This document shows positions 43,118-51,495 of a DNA stretch of 64,000 nt, in pieces. A program made the translations under genes and the position numbers. Under the pieces are notes generated by a model. The model saw only the letters and a program-made list of their open reading frames with translations. It did not search any database and was not told the DNA's origin. Position 1 is the stretch's first letter; each line of letters starts with the position of its first letter. This DNA is from a bacterium (GTDB lineage Bacteria; Arandabacterota; Arandabacteria; Arandabacterales; Arandabacteraceae), in NCBI GenBank assembly GCA_029933125.1, contig JAOZOU010000003.1:1-64000 (forward strand), written 5' to 3'.

Positions 43118-44074
43118 ATGGCTGTTGAGATTGTTTGGGCTAGCCCCAAGATGGCTCATGCTGTTGAGCTTGCAGTCCAATTTGCTGAAATATGTAGCCC
43201 CGTTCTAATCGAAGGTGAAAGTGGAACCGGTAAGGAGCTTATTGCACGCCTTATCCATGAGAGAAGCAGGCGTTCGAGAGGACCTTTTGTCGCGGTCAAC
43301 TGTAGTGCTATTCCCGAGAGCCTTTTTGAAAGCGAGTTCTTCGGTTACAGGGCCGGAGCTTTCACAGGAGCGAATATCGACAAGCCCGGGCTCTTTGAAG
43401 CAGCAGATGGTGGAAGCCTCTTCCTCGATGAGATTGCTGATCTGCCGTCTGCGATGCAAGCCAAATGTCTCCGTGTACTTCAGGAGAAGATCATCAGGCG
43501 AATAGGAGAGACCAGGCAGAGAAGAGTTGATTTCAGATTGATATGCGCAACAAACAAGAAACTCGAACTCGAAATGAGATCGGGAAGATTTAGAGAAGAT
43601 CTTTTCTTTAGAATAAGTGTACTGAGGATTTACCTTGAACCTTTGAGGAATCGGCGAGAAGATATCGCAAAACTCATTGATTACTTCTCTGTCAAGCACT
43701 CCAATCTGCTCCAAAAGCCAAAGCCGAGATTCTCAGACGAGGTTCTCAGTATCTTTAGTTCCTACAAGTGGCCTGGAAATGTAAGGGAGCTAGAAAATGA
43801 AGTGCATCGTCTTGTTGCTTTGTCGAAGGATGGTAAGCCTATATGCGTGGAATTCCTATCTAGGCGGATTATTGAGAGCGTGAAGAATGGTTGCAATGCA
43901 GATTGTTATTCTTTGAAGGAGAGAATGAGGCACTACGAACGCAAGCTGATAAAAGAAGCTCTTGAAAGTCATGGTTGGAACAAGTCACGGGTCGCAGAAT
44001 TTCTTGGGCTCACACGCCAGGGTCTTTATAAGAAGCTTGAGCGCCTTGGAATAACCCGCAAGGATTCAGATTGA
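43118..44074 (+). CDS. Sensorless sigma-54-dependent transcriptional activator
   Basis: 318 residues: an AAA+ domain followed by a Fis-type helix-turn-helix, with no receiver, GAF or PAS sensor. Walker A GESGTGKE near 36, intact GAFTGA loop near 82, Walker B LFLDEIADL near 105, and arginine-finger region REDLFFRISV. The C-terminal HTH is WNKSRVAEFLGLTRQGLYKKL. Being short, it should be controlled by a partner protein or be constitutive, like PspF. ATG 8 bases after purM; no clear ribosome site. Targets unknown; no sigma-54 promoter was convincingly identified in the window. Confidence 0.9.
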   Translation: MAVEIVWASPKMAHAVELAVQFAEICSPVLIEGESGTGKELIARLIHERSRRSRGPFVAVNCSAIPESLFESEFFGYRAGAFTGANIDKPGLFEAADGGSLFLDEIADLPSAMQAKCLRVLQEKIIRRIGETRQRRVDFRLICATNKKLELEMRSGRFREDLFFRISVLRIYLEPLRNRREDIAKLIDYFSVKHSNLLQKPKPRFSDEVLSIFSSYKWPGNVRELENEVHRLVALSKDGKPICVEFLSRRIIESVKNGCNADCYSLKERMRHYERKLIKEALESHGWNKSRVAEFLGLTRQGLYKKLERLGITRKDSD

Positions 44075-44122
44075 CGCTCTGGGCATCCTCTGTTAGTTTA
44101 AGGCGATTCAACCAAAAGGCTT

Positions 44123-45643
44123 GTGACAACGCCACTTCCACAAGCGTGTCAAAAGATGCTTAATGCAACCGCAAAGAAATTGATCATATTCCTTTCAGGT
44201 CTTTGCGTCCTCTTGTGTTTTATGCCGTTCGCCTGGGGCTTCCTCGCATTTCTAATTCTTGTTCCATTCCTCCTGTTCTCTGGTCTTATGACTCAAGGGC
44301 GGCATGTTATGGCCAACTCCTACATCTTTGGGCTCGGCTATTTCCTGGGTAGCCTTTACTGGATCGCAGAGCTCGAACCTCAGTCGATAGCCATCCCTGC
44401 ACTGCGCATACCGGCCACGGCAGTGCTCTGTCTTTATCTTGCTCTTTTTATGCTCCTTACAGGTTTGTTTACTAAGCGACTTAGCCGAGCCGGGATCCCA
44501 TCTCCGATTGCTTTTTCGCTTTCCTGGATGGCAGTTGAATACCTGAGATCGCTGGGGCCTCTCGGATTTCCATGGGCGAGCCTTGGCTACTCTCAGACAC
44601 CGTATCTCGCGGTTGTGCAACAGGCGTCTGTCGTTGGAGTCTATGGAATTTCTGGATGGATTGCACTCATAAATGGGATTCTGGCAAGCCTAATTCTATC
44701 AAGACGCAAGTTCTATCTCTGGCTGCTCATCCTCACTTTCTGTATCCCTTTAGGGCTTGGTTTTGTTTCCCTCAGAGATGACCACCCGAACACCACTCTA
44801 CGGTGCGCACTCGTTCAGCCAAATATCTCTGGTGCAGTCAAGTGGGACGAATCCTTTCGTGACTCCACGATGGAGATACTTATTGGCATGACATATGAGG
44901 TTCGTGGAGCTGATCTTATCATCTGGCCTGAGACTGCTGTTCCCTTCCACATTAAGCATTCGCCTACATGGCTTGATAGCTTGACCAACCTTGCCCGTGA
45001 GGTCGATGCTGCCCTTCTCATCGGTTTTCCTGACTACGAGCGGGGAAATGGCTCTTATCATTTTTTCAATTCGGCAATGCTCGTCACGAGGCAGGGTGCG
45101 ATTGAAGGCGAGTATCGCAAAATCCATCTCGTCCCATTTGGAGAGATGATACCTTTTGAGGACAGAATTGGCTTCCTCAGCCGGATTGATCTAGGTCAGG
45201 GCAATTTCTCGCCAGGACTATCCTATACTGTCTTCGATCTTCATGGGGTTAACTTTAGCGTTGCAATTTGTTTTGAATCCATCTATCCAGATCTTATTCG
45301 TAAGTTTGTTGATAGAGGAGCACGCGTGATCGTCAATATAACGAATGACGAATGGTTTGGACCAAGCCCCGGGCCTTATCAGCACGCCCAGATGTCAATA
45401 ATGAGGGCTGTGGAATTTGGCGTTGGGATCGCTCGTTGTGCAAACACTGGCATCTCAATGTTTGTTGACCCCCAAGGACGGGTGACAGGCAGAAGCGATC
45501 TTTTCCAGAAGACTATTCTCAAAGGTGATGTTGCCGTAGGAACTGGCCAGACACCTTACAGGAGAATAGGGCATCACCTCGAGCTCTGTGTTCTTCTCGG
45601 GGTTGTCGCATTGAGCATTTTTTCATTGATCTGGATAAGGTAG
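44123..45643 (+). CDS. lnt: Apolipoprotein N-acyltransferase
   Basis: Adds the third acyl chain to the N-terminal Cys of lipoproteins in the inner membrane; 506 residues. About six to seven N-terminal and one C-terminal membrane helices flank a nitrilase-fold domain. The catalytic triad Glu-Lys-Cys is visible in IIWPETAVPF (near 270), YRKIHLVPFGE (near 333) and VAICFESIYP (near 383). The presence of Lnt supports a diderm envelope with several lipoproteins, matching those predicted here. The GTG at 44123 is used; ATG at 44156 is possible. Confidence 0.93.
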   Translation: MTTPLPQACQKMLNATAKKLIIFLSGLCVLLCFMPFAWGFLAFLILVPFLLFSGLMTQGRHVMANSYIFGLGYFLGSLYWIAELEPQSIAIPALRIPATAVLCLYLALFMLLTGLFTKRLSRAGIPSPIAFSLSWMAVEYLRSLGPLGFPWASLGYSQTPYLAVVQQASVVGVYGISGWIALINGILASLILSRRKFYLWLLILTFCIPLGLGFVSLRDDHPNTTLRCALVQPNISGAVKWDESFRDSTMEILIGMTYEVRGADLIIWPETAVPFHIKHSPTWLDSLTNLAREVDAALLIGFPDYERGNGSYHFFNSAMLVTRQGAIEGEYRKIHLVPFGEMIPFEDRIGFLSRIDLGQGNFSPGLSYTVFDLHGVNFSVAICFESIYPDLIRKFVDRGARVIVNITNDEWFGPSPGPYQHAQMSIMRAVEFGVGIARCANTGISMFVDPQGRVTGRSDLFQKTILKGDVAVGTGQTPYRRIGHHLELCVLLGVVALSIFSLIWIR

Positions 45644-45717
45644 GCGGATCCCAGATCCAAAGGAATCTATAGTTTGATCTTAGTAGCGGCCTTGGTTCAC
45701 GCGAGGCGTTGAGCCAA

Positions 45718-45747
45718 TTGACTGTGAACTTGCCAAGGTGGTATAGT
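45718..45747 (+). promoter_or_regulatory. Promoter of asd
   Basis: TTGACT at 45718-45723 and TATAGT at 45742-45747 with an 18-base spacer, in the 145-base gap after lnt. Predicted start near 45754; the GTG start of asd is at 45789. No terminator was found for lnt. Confidence 0.55.
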
Positions 45748-45788
45748 GCATCGATGGTAAGATCTGAAGTTGCTAATGGAGAGCAAAT

Positions 45789-46805
45789 GTGACAAGGCGA
45801 AAAAGGGTTGTCAGTGTAGTAGGGGCTACAGGTCTTGTTGGAAGCGAGATTGTACGCCAGCTCTTAAGGCAACACTTTCCTCTTGCTAGTCTTCTGCTTT
45901 TCGCCTCACCTAACTCACAGATTCAAAAGGTTCCCCTTGCGGGCAAGTGGGTTGAGGTTAAGCCCTTCAAGCTCGATTTGCTGCGCCGCTCCGAGATCTG
46001 CTTTCTTGCCGCAGGTGGTGCGTTCAGCAGGCGGTATGCCAGACGCATAGCAAGTCTTGGCAATGTAGTGATCGACAACAGCAGCGCCTTCCGAATGCAT
46101 CATGATGTTCCCCTTGTAGTACCGGAGGTCAACCCTCAGGATTTAAGCTGGCACCGTGGACTTATCGCCAACCCCAATTGCTCAACCATCCAGATGGTTG
46201 TTGCTCTAGCTCCCCTTCACAGGAAGTGGCACCTGCGCAGGATTGTAGTCGCAACCTATCAGGCAGTGAGTGGAGCTGGCACAAGGGCAGTCGCTGAACT
46301 CACTATCCAGACGAGTGCCATCCTCGAAGGAAACGAAGTTAGATCCCGGGTTTTCCCTCATCAGATAGGTTTCAATGTGATTCCACATATAGACGATTTT
46401 GATTCTAGCGGCTGGACACGAGAGGAAAGTAAAATGTTAAATGAAACCCGTAAGATATTGGATGATAATGAAATAGAGGTTATAGCAACTACTGCTCGTG
46501 TACCGGTCTTCCGCGGTCATAGCGAAGCAATCTATGCAGAGTTCGAAAAGGAAATCACTCCTGATGAAGCTCGGTGCGAGCTCAGGAGTGCTCCTGGAGT
46601 GATCGTAATGGACGATTTCAGGCGCAATGTCTATCCAACACCAGTCTTATGTAGTGGCAAAGAGGGTACCTACGTTGGGAGGATAAGGGCTGTGCCTGGC
46701 TCCAAGTGTGGCATTTGTATGTGGGTCGTGAGTGACAATATCCTTAAGGGTGCAGCCCTAAATGCAGTTCAGATTGCTCAACATCTCATCCGTAGCCATG
46801 CATAG
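45789..46805 (+). CDS. asd: Aspartate-semialdehyde dehydrogenase
   Basis: Reduces aspartyl phosphate to aspartate semialdehyde for lysine, threonine, methionine and diaminopimelate synthesis. 338 residues. NADP site GATGLVGSEI at the N-terminus, active-site Cys131 in ANPNCSTIQ, and the catalytic His in FRGHSEAIYAEF. GTG start at 45789, about 8 bases after a weak GGAG. No other lysine-pathway gene is adjacent. Confidence 0.95.
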   Translation: MTRRKRVVSVVGATGLVGSEIVRQLLRQHFPLASLLLFASPNSQIQKVPLAGKWVEVKPFKLDLLRRSEICFLAAGGAFSRRYARRIASLGNVVIDNSSAFRMHHDVPLVVPEVNPQDLSWHRGLIANPNCSTIQMVVALAPLHRKWHLRRIVVATYQAVSGAGTRAVAELTIQTSAILEGNEVRSRVFPHQIGFNVIPHIDDFDSSGWTREESKMLNETRKILDDNEIEVIATTARVPVFRGHSEAIYAEFEKEITPDEARCELRSAPGVIVMDDFRRNVYPTPVLCSGKEGTYVGRIRAVPGSKCGICMWVVSDNILKGAALNAVQIAQHLIRSHA

Positions 46806-47571
46806 TCAGACGCAACTCTTGCTGAGCCGATACTCAAGTGAAGCGTCACGGCTTCATCAACTTGATCCAGTAACCAAGGCTAGCATATTCATCTTTGCCA
46901 TCTTAGCTATTTTCGCAGCGGATTCCTGGCTCAGCCTAGCCATAGTTGGGGCTTATCTCTTTATGCTTTGCCTGTGCTCAGGTGCGAAGATCGTTTTCTA
47001 TCTCCGCAGTCTTCGCAACTTTTCGTGGATGTTTGCGATAACCTTCGGTGTAAACCTTATCTTCCCGAGATATGGAGGCAGGGCATTCACCTCTGAGGCC
47101 TTAGGTATTGCTTCTCACTTCACGTTGAGGCTCGCCTTTATGATTCTTGCGGCTACCTTTCTGACAGTTGTGATGGCACCCTCTGAGATCGGTGACGTGG
47201 TAATGCTATTCGGTCGTTTCGGTGGAAAAGTGGGAAGGATGGCATCTGATCTTGGAACGATGCTCACAATCGCAATTCGCTTCATGCCGGTTCTTGCTGA
47301 GGAAGCTGAAAGGATAAAGACCGCACAGATATTGAGGGGAAGACATATAGGAGGTTTACGCTCGAGGATAAGATTCATCATAGATCTAATCATCCCGCTT
47401 ATTGATGCGGCTCTTCGTAGGTCAACCAACCTTGGATTTGCCCTTGAGGCAAGGTGCTATGGCTGGCATCAGGCGACTCACAGGAAGATAAAATTGAGAC
47501 TGGCAGATCGCCTTGCTTTAGCCTTTGCAAGTGGCGTGCTTACGAGTGTTTTGTTAGAGCGGTTGCTATGA
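46798..47571 (+). CDS. ecfT: Energy-coupling factor transporter T component (EcfT/CbiQ family)
   Basis: 257 residues with five to six membrane helices. The coupling signatures that bind the ATPase pair are ILRGRHI and LEARCYGW, i.e. the two Ala/Leu-Arg-Gly-like motifs of EcfT. ATG at 46798 overlaps asd by 8 bases; the alternative start at 46762 lies inside asd. The end overlaps truA (ATGA). The ecfT-truA order is known from Firmicutes, but there the ATPase genes ecfA1/ecfA2 come first; here they are missing. Confidence 0.85.
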   Translation: MHSQTQLLLSRYSSEASRLHQLDPVTKASIFIFAILAIFAADSWLSLAIVGAYLFMLCLCSGAKIVFYLRSLRNFSWMFAITFGVNLIFPRYGGRAFTSEALGIASHFTLRLAFMILAATFLTVVMAPSEIGDVVMLFGRFGGKVGRMASDLGTMLTIAIRFMPVLAEEAERIKTAQILRGRHIGGLRSRIRFIIDLIIPLIDAALRRSTNLGFALEARCYGWHQATHRKIKLRLADRLALAFASGVLTSVLLERLL

Positions 47572-48317
47572 ATGAAAGGCGTACGAGTGTTAGAAACATA
47601 AAGCTTGTCATCGAGTACGATGGGACTGAATTCTGTGGTTGGCAAAAGCAGCCTAAGGTGAGGACGGTTGAAGGGGAACTCATTCGCACCGTAAAGGAAT
47701 TGCTTGGGTTCGAACCTGAGTTGGTTGCGGCCGCTCGTACGGATTCAGGCGTCCATGCCATCGGTCAGGTTGTCAATTTCAGCTCCATCTCTCCCATGGA
47801 GCCTGATGAGATAGCCCGAGCACTTAATGCTCTCCTGCCTCCAGATGTGCGCATTATTGAGGCGAATGAGGTCCCACTAGCCTTCAATGCTCGCTTCGAT
47901 GCCAAAAGGCGAACTTATAGATATGAGATAACAACCAGGCCAACATCGATCTGGAGAAAATATCGCTGGTATGTAAAATGGAACCTCGATGCTGGCGCAA
48001 TGAAGAAGGCTATGGATTTGCTTGTTGGTGACCATGATTTCTCAGCATTCACATGTAAGGATGAGGAGCGTAGCCCATGGATAAGCATGAAGGAGGTACG
48101 GCTTGAGTATCTTGAACCGGGTGGGCTTGCTTTGATATTCGGGGCAAATCGCTTCTTGCGCAAAATGATTCGCATGCTTACAGGTACTCTTGTTGAGGTT
48201 GGTAGAGGAAAGATTGAACCCGGCGTGATCCATGATATACTTGCTCACGGAGATAGGAGCCTGGCAGGACCCTGTGCTCCTCCCCATGGACTTTATCTGG
48301 TGAATGTTGAATATTGA
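47568..48317 (+). CDS. truA: tRNA pseudouridine(38-40) synthase
   Basis: Isomerises uridines in the anticodon arm of tRNAs; 249 residues. The catalytic Asp59 is in AARTDSGVHA; KLVIEYDGTEFCGWQ and RRTYRYEI are family motifs. The ATG at 47568 overlaps the ecfT stop; the longer upstream frame to 47454 lies within ecfT and is rejected. Confidence 0.94.
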   Translation: MNERRTSVRNIKLVIEYDGTEFCGWQKQPKVRTVEGELIRTVKELLGFEPELVAAARTDSGVHAIGQVVNFSSISPMEPDEIARALNALLPPDVRIIEANEVPLAFNARFDAKRRTYRYEITTRPTSIWRKYRWYVKWNLDAGAMKKAMDLLVGDHDFSAFTCKDEERSPWISMKEVRLEYLEPGGLALIFGANRFLRKMIRMLTGTLVEVGRGKIEPGVIHDILAHGDRSLAGPCAPPHGLYLVNVEY

Positions 48318-48332
48318 GGAAGGAGGAACGGT

Positions 48333-48989
48333 ATGAAGTTCTTTATAGACACAGCCAACGTCGATGAGATCCGTGAGGCTGCTAGTCTCGGGATTCTGGA
48401 TGGTGTTACAACCAATCCGACTTTGCTTTCGAGAGAGAAGGGTAAGGGGGATTTCAAGGACATTCTCAAAGAGATCTGCGAGATCGTTAAAGGACCTGTG
48501 AGCGCTGAGGTTGTTGGTCAGGATGCAGATACAATGGTTGAGGAGGCACGTAAGCTGGCAGCAATCGATGAGCACATTGTCATCAAGATCCCTCTCATCA
48601 AGGAAGGGCTAAAAGCTATTGGAAGACTCAAAGCCGAGGGGATAAGAACAAATGCTACCCTTGTCTTCAGTGCAAATCAGGCACTTCTAGCGGCAAAGGC
48701 TGGGGCGTCGTTTTTGAGCCCCTTTGTTGGTCGGCTCGATGACGCCAGTCACTATGGGATGGATCTTATTCGCCAGATAGTTGCAATCTTTGACAATTAT
48801 GATTTTGATACAGAGATAATAGTTGCAAGTGTAAGAAATCCCTTGCATGTTGTCGAGGCAGCTCTGGCAGGTGCCGATGTCGTCACAATTCCTTTCAAGG
48901 TGATTGAGCAGATGATAAAGCACCCCCTAACCGACGTTGGCGTTAAGCGCTTCCTCGATGACTGGAAGAAGTTGGGTGCAAAGATCTGA
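48333..48989 (+). CDS. Transaldolase-like / fructose-6-phosphate aldolase family protein
   Basis: 218 residues, the short class of the MipB/TalC family. It acts on sugar phosphates through a Schiff base on Lys85 (VIKIPLI). [22 protein letters not shown] and [11 protein letters not shown] are characteristic. AGGAGG is 6-7 bases before the ATG. Members are either transaldolases of the pentose phosphate pathway or fructose-6-phosphate aldolases; the sequence alone does not decide, though most in anaerobes serve as transaldolase. Confidence 0.93.
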   Translation: MKFFIDTANVDEIREAASLGILDGVTTNPTLLSREKGKGDFKDILKEICEIVKGPVSAEVVGQDADTMVEEARKLAAIDEHIVIKIPLIKEGLKAIGRLKAEGIRTNATLVFSANQALLAAKAGASFLSPFVGRLDDASHYGMDLIRQIVAIFDNYDFDTEIIVASVRNPLHVVEAALAGADVVTIPFKVIEQMIKHPLTDVGVKRFLDDWKKLGAKI

Positions 48990-48997
48990 GGTGTGAG

Positions 48998-50185
48998 ATG
49001 AAACTGCTGCTCGCAATTGCGGTATCAGGGTTACTTGGTTTAGCTGTCGCTCTTGTCCTTTATCTACCAGAGAGCGATGGCATCCCCCAAAAGTCCCCAG
49101 CGTCGGCACTTGCTGACCAGGAATCATCGAAAGCTCTTGCAACCAGCCAGGTTGACCAGTCAAGGAGGACAGCAATCGTCCAAGCTGCTAAGCGGGTTGG
49201 TCCCGCTGTCGTCTCAATTACTGTAATTCAAACAAGGGTGGTGAGGACGACCCCGAGATCGCCCTTCTGGGATCCCTTTTTTGACCAGTTCTTCAGAGAC
49301 TTTTTCGGTGAGCGTCGCTATATCGAGCGAGTGCCAAGCCTGGGCTCGGGTGTTATCCTGACTGAGGATGGTCTGATCGTTACCAATGAGCATGTGGTTC
49401 ATGAAGGCACTGATATCAAGGTGACCCTGACAGATGGCAGACAGTTTGATGCCCAGATTGTTGCAAGTGATCCTGAATACGATCTTGCCCTTGTCAAGAT
49501 AGATGCACATGGCCTTCCGTATGCTGAGCTTGGCAATTCGGATTCTTTGATAATAGGTGAATGGGCAATTGCTATCGGCAATCCTTTCGGCTATCTCCTG
49601 GAAGATACACATCCAACCGTTACTGTGGGTGTCATCAGTGCCCTCCACAGGAATGTCAAGACAAGTGAGGAAGTCGCTGGTGTCTATAAGGATATGATAC
49701 AGACAGATGCAGCCATAAATCCTGGCAACAGTGGCGGACCTTTAGTCAATAGCCTCGGGCAGGTAATAGGTATCAATACTTTCATAATCACCAAGAGCGG
49801 TGGTTCGATGGGCATAGGTTTTGCAATACCAGTAAATCGTGTGAAATTCATTCTCGACGAATACACCAAATACGGCAGAATAAGAGAGATCTGGATTGGA
49901 TTGCTGGTTCAGGAGATAACCCCTCTCATAGCCTATTCGCTTGGTCTAAAGAGTGCAGAGGGTGTGATAACCTCTCAGGTTGATAAGGGAAGTCCAGCTG
50001 AGAAAGCTGGCCTTCAACGCGGTGATGTGATCACTGATGTAAACGGGATTCCTGTAACCAACTATGATTCAGCAAGGAAGGCAATCTTTGGTGCAAGAGT
50101 TGGCGATAAGCTTGAGTTTGGTATCTTGAGGAATGGCAAACGCAAAAGAGTAACCCTTATAGTTGAGGAGGCACCCGAGCAGTAG
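48998..50185 (+). CDS. HtrA/DegP-like serine protease with one PDZ domain
   Basis: 395 residues, anchored by an N-terminal hydrophobic segment and acting in the periplasm on damaged envelope proteins. Trypsin-like triad: His132 in TNEHVV, Asp162 in YDLALVKI and Ser245 in GNSGGP. A single PDZ domain follows at ~300-390 (GSPAEKAGLQRGDVI). The LA-loop region is rich in Phe/Asp (FDQFFRDFFG). GAGGTG precedes the ATG. One PDZ places it with the DegS/HtrA form rather than the two-PDZ DegP. Confidence 0.94.
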   Translation: MKLLLAIAVSGLLGLAVALVLYLPESDGIPQKSPASALADQESSKALATSQVDQSRRTAIVQAAKRVGPAVVSITVIQTRVVRTTPRSPFWDPFFDQFFRDFFGERRYIERVPSLGSGVILTEDGLIVTNEHVVHEGTDIKVTLTDGRQFDAQIVASDPEYDLALVKIDAHGLPYAELGNSDSLIIGEWAIAIGNPFGYLLEDTHPTVTVGVISALHRNVKTSEEVAGVYKDMIQTDAAINPGNSGGPLVNSLGQVIGINTFIITKSGGSMGIGFAIPVNRVKFILDEYTKYGRIREIWIGLLVQEITPLIAYSLGLKSAEGVITSQVDKGSPAEKAGLQRGDVITDVNGIPVTNYDSARKAIFGARVGDKLEFGILRNGKRKRVTLIVEEAPEQ

Positions 50186-50194
50186 GGGTAGAAT

Positions 50195-51490
50195 GTGATA
50201 TCGAGATATACCTATCCAGAGATGGCGAAGCTCTGGAGCCATGAACACAAGTTTGAGACCTGGCTTGAGGTGGAACTTGCAATTGTTGGCTGCCTTGCCG
50301 ATTCTGGAAATATCCCAAAAGATGTTGCAAATCAAATAAGAGCAAAAGCATCCTTTGACATCGACCGTATCAACGAAATTGAGGCTCGCATCAAGCACGA
50401 CGTCTTGGCATTTGTTGAGTGTGTAGGTGAGAGCCTCGGTGATCTCAGCCGCTATTTCCACATGGGGGTCACGTCCTCAGATATCGTTGATACAGCTTTG
50501 GCTCTGACCCTCAAGCAAGCTTCAAAAATCATAGTGACAGAGATTGAGGATCTCAAGAATGTCGTCAAGCAGCTTGCGATGAAGCATGAGCAAACCCTGA
50601 TAGTGGGAAGAACCCATGGCGTACACGCTGAACCGACGAGTCTGGGGCTCAAGCTTGCAGTCTGGTACAATGCTCTTGATCGTTCGCTGGCGCGACTTAA
50701 GCAAGCAACACGTGAGATAGCAGTTGGAAAGATTTCAGGGTCAGTTGGTAACTATGCTCACCTTGGGCCTGAGGTTGAGCTTCAAGTTACAAGGAAACTT
50801 GGACTTGGATATGAAAGGCCAGCAACCCAGATTGTCCAGCGTGACCGCCACGCCTCTTTCATCGTGGCATGTGCCCTGACTGGTGCTGTCATTGAGAATA
50901 TGGCGGTTGAGATTCGCAATCTTCAGAGGACAGAGATAGCCGAGATGGAGGAACCCTTTGGTGAGGGCCAAAAGGGATCTTCATCAATGCCTCACAAACG
51001 TAATCCCATAACTCTCGAACGTATTTGTGGTCTGGCTAGATTGCTGAGGGGCTATTCAGTTTGCTCACTTGAAAATGTCGCCCTCTGGCACGAGAGGGAC
51101 ATAAGTCACTCTTCGGTGGAACGTATAATTTTGCCCGATACAACTATCCTTGTCCATTACATGGCTAAGTCAATGAAGGAGATCCTTAAAGGCTTGCGAG
51201 TAAGAAAGGAGAAAATGCTTTCCAACCTAAACCTTACCAAGGGTCTTATCTATAGCCAGCGCCTTATGCTCGAGCTCATGCGTGCAGGCTGGTCAAGAAA
51301 GAGGGCTTATGAGAAGGTACAGGATCTATCAAAAGCAGCACTTGAGCAAGACCGGCACCTCAAGGATGTAAGTCTTGCCGATCGAGAGGTAACTCAAATT
51401 CTTCATGAGGCTTCGATTGAAGCGATCTTCGATCCCAGCTATTACCTCAAGCATGTTCATCAGGTATTCGCTGAACTTGGGATAGTCTAG
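50195..51490 (+). CDS. purB: Adenylosuccinate lyase
   Basis: Acts twice in purine synthesis, cleaving SAICAR to AICAR and adenylosuccinate to AMP. 431 residues. RYTYPEMAKLWS at the start, TSSDIVDTALAL and the fumarase-superfamily signature GSSSMPHKRNP near residue 267 identify it. GTG at 50195 after AGGGG. It opens the third purine cluster, purB-purL-purQ-purS-purF. Confidence 0.97.
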   Translation: MISRYTYPEMAKLWSHEHKFETWLEVELAIVGCLADSGNIPKDVANQIRAKASFDIDRINEIEARIKHDVLAFVECVGESLGDLSRYFHMGVTSSDIVDTALALTLKQASKIIVTEIEDLKNVVKQLAMKHEQTLIVGRTHGVHAEPTSLGLKLAVWYNALDRSLARLKQATREIAVGKISGSVGNYAHLGPEVELQVTRKLGLGYERPATQIVQRDRHASFIVACALTGAVIENMAVEIRNLQRTEIAEMEEPFGEGQKGSSSMPHKRNPITLERICGLARLLRGYSVCSLENVALWHERDISHSSVERIILPDTTILVHYMAKSMKEILKGLRVRKEKMLSNLNLTKGLIYSQRLMLELMRAGWSRKRAYEKVQDLSKAALEQDRHLKDVSLADREVTQILHEASIEAIFDPSYYLKHVHQVFAELGIV

Positions 51491-51495
51491 TCTTC

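Noticed and set aside
45645-45660. Small GGATC-CCA-GATCC hairpin after lnt as a terminator
   Set aside because: Only 5 bp and followed by AAAGG rather than a T-run.
45700-45720. Possible -24/-12 sigma-54 promoter (GG-N10-GC) before asd
   Set aside because: Only the invariant GG and GC match; the flanking bases differ from TGGCAC-N5-TTGC, and a good sigma-70 promoter lies just downstream.
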